A stretch of DNA of 5,064 nucleotides from Kiritimatiellia bacterium (GTDB taxonomy: Bacteria > Verrucomicrobiota > Kiritimatiellia > RFP12 > UBA1067), in the NCBI GenBank assembly GCA_017508315.1, contig JAFVZE010000319.1, positions 1 through 5,064 on the forward strand, written 5' to 3'. Shown piece by piece: positions 4,706-5,064 of the stretch (positions are counted from its first letter, which is position 1; every line of letters starts with the position of its first letter). The notes under the pieces were generated by a model, which saw only the letters and a list, made by a program, of their open reading frames with translations, was not told where the DNA came from and did not search any database. The translations under genes were made by a program, and so were the position numbers.

Positions 4706-5064
4706 CACCGAAGAATCACGGAAAATCCGCGCTTGCGCACGAACAGCCGTACGGAAGTCTCTGACACCGCAAGCGAATAATTGCGTCTCCCGGAAGACGG
4801 AAGCACCCATTCTCCCTCTGCGTTTTCTATTTTTGATGCGGTAATAACGGTCCATTCACCGGGCAGAAGATTTTTCTCCGGTCCGATGATCTCAATTCTG
4901 CCGCCGCCGAGCGAGAGCGTCCCGTTGATTGACAACGCAGCGGCGGAACCGTCCTCTCCGACGGCGATAGCGATCGTGCCGCCGTCCGCAAGCCTGACGT
5001 CGCCGTCGATCGTGCCGCCGCCGGAAAGCGAGGTGGCCGAAAAACCTTCGCCGAGCACCGTCAG
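4705..5064 (-). CDS. C-terminal part of a large beta-strand-repeat surface protein (partial)
   Basis: The reading frame is open to the window's right edge and ends with TGA at 4707-4705, giving the last 119 residues of a longer protein. A GTG at 5058 reads as an internal valine and is not taken as a start. The sequence is rich in Gly, Ser, Thr and alternating hydrophobic residues (SLSGGGTIDGDVRLADGG, then LSINGTLSLGGGRIEI), then PGEWTVITAS and a basic tail ending VRKRGFSVILR. This is the pattern of passenger-type beta-helix proteins with autotransporter-associated strand repeats, in which the terminal section often reads G-x-W-T-V-I. No outer-membrane barrel is present at this C-terminus. The product is probably exported or surface-exposed. 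It converges with mfd, 7 bases lying between the stops. Family assignment is by pattern only. Confidence 0.7.
   Translation of the reverse strand: MTVLGEGFSATSLSGGGTIDGDVRLADGGTIAIAVGEDGSAAALSINGTLSLGGGRIEIIGPEKNLLPGEWTVITASKIENAEGEWVLPSSGRRNYSLAVSETSVRLFVRKRGFSVILR

Noticed and set aside
4705..5058. A complete 117-residue gene starting at the GTG at 5058
   Set aside because: The frame continues open to the window edge, there is no ribosome binding site visible, and the content is a typical tail of a much larger repeat protein.

Overview
The window looks like chromosomal DNA of a GC-rich bacterium, most likely from the Planctomycetota-Verrucomicrobiota-Chlamydiota group and perhaps a Lentisphaerota relative. 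The main clue is the 5' end of 16S rRNA at the left edge (minus strand). It reads AGAGTTTGATTCTGGCTCAG followed by AACGAACGCTGG, and the T in GATTCTGG is the variant common in that group. A Tat-exported protein and the tail of a large beta-strand-repeat surface protein fit, but the placement is inferred from memory of families, not from a search.

Layout. Positions 1-44 hold the first bases of a 16S rRNA gene that runs leftward out of the window. Positions 45-279 hold its leader and promoter: a GNRA-loop hairpin next to a boxA-like site, a second hairpin, a -10/-35 pair and an A-tract upstream region. The rho-independent terminator of the next gene is folded into the rRNA promoter itself. Positions 280-1377 (minus) encode a 365-residue twin-arginine-signal protein with a deacetylase-like look. 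Positions 1378-1514 are a compact divergent control region in which two extended -10 promoters share overlapping -35 boxes. Positions 1515-4697 (plus) encode Mfd, the transcription-repair coupling factor. Positions 4705-5064 (minus) are the C-terminal end of a surface or autotransporter-like protein cut by the window edge; it converges on mfd with only 7 bases between the stops.

The most unusual item is inside mfd. Three copies of GGGGACAGACCCC, a small inverted repeat that looks like a REP-type or mobile genomic repeat, lie at 2228-2285 with spacings of 24 and 21 bases. All copies are therefore read in the same frame as Gly-Thr-Asp-Pro. They sit at the end of the UvrB-like module, where the protein is also much shorter than E. 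coli Mfd.

The genes do not form one pathway. Mfd is a housekeeping repair enzyme that removes stalled RNA polymerase and recruits UvrA. The Tat protein probably acts in the periplasm on glycans. The rRNA operon is placed directly downstream of the Tat gene and separated from it only by the terminator/promoter overlap.
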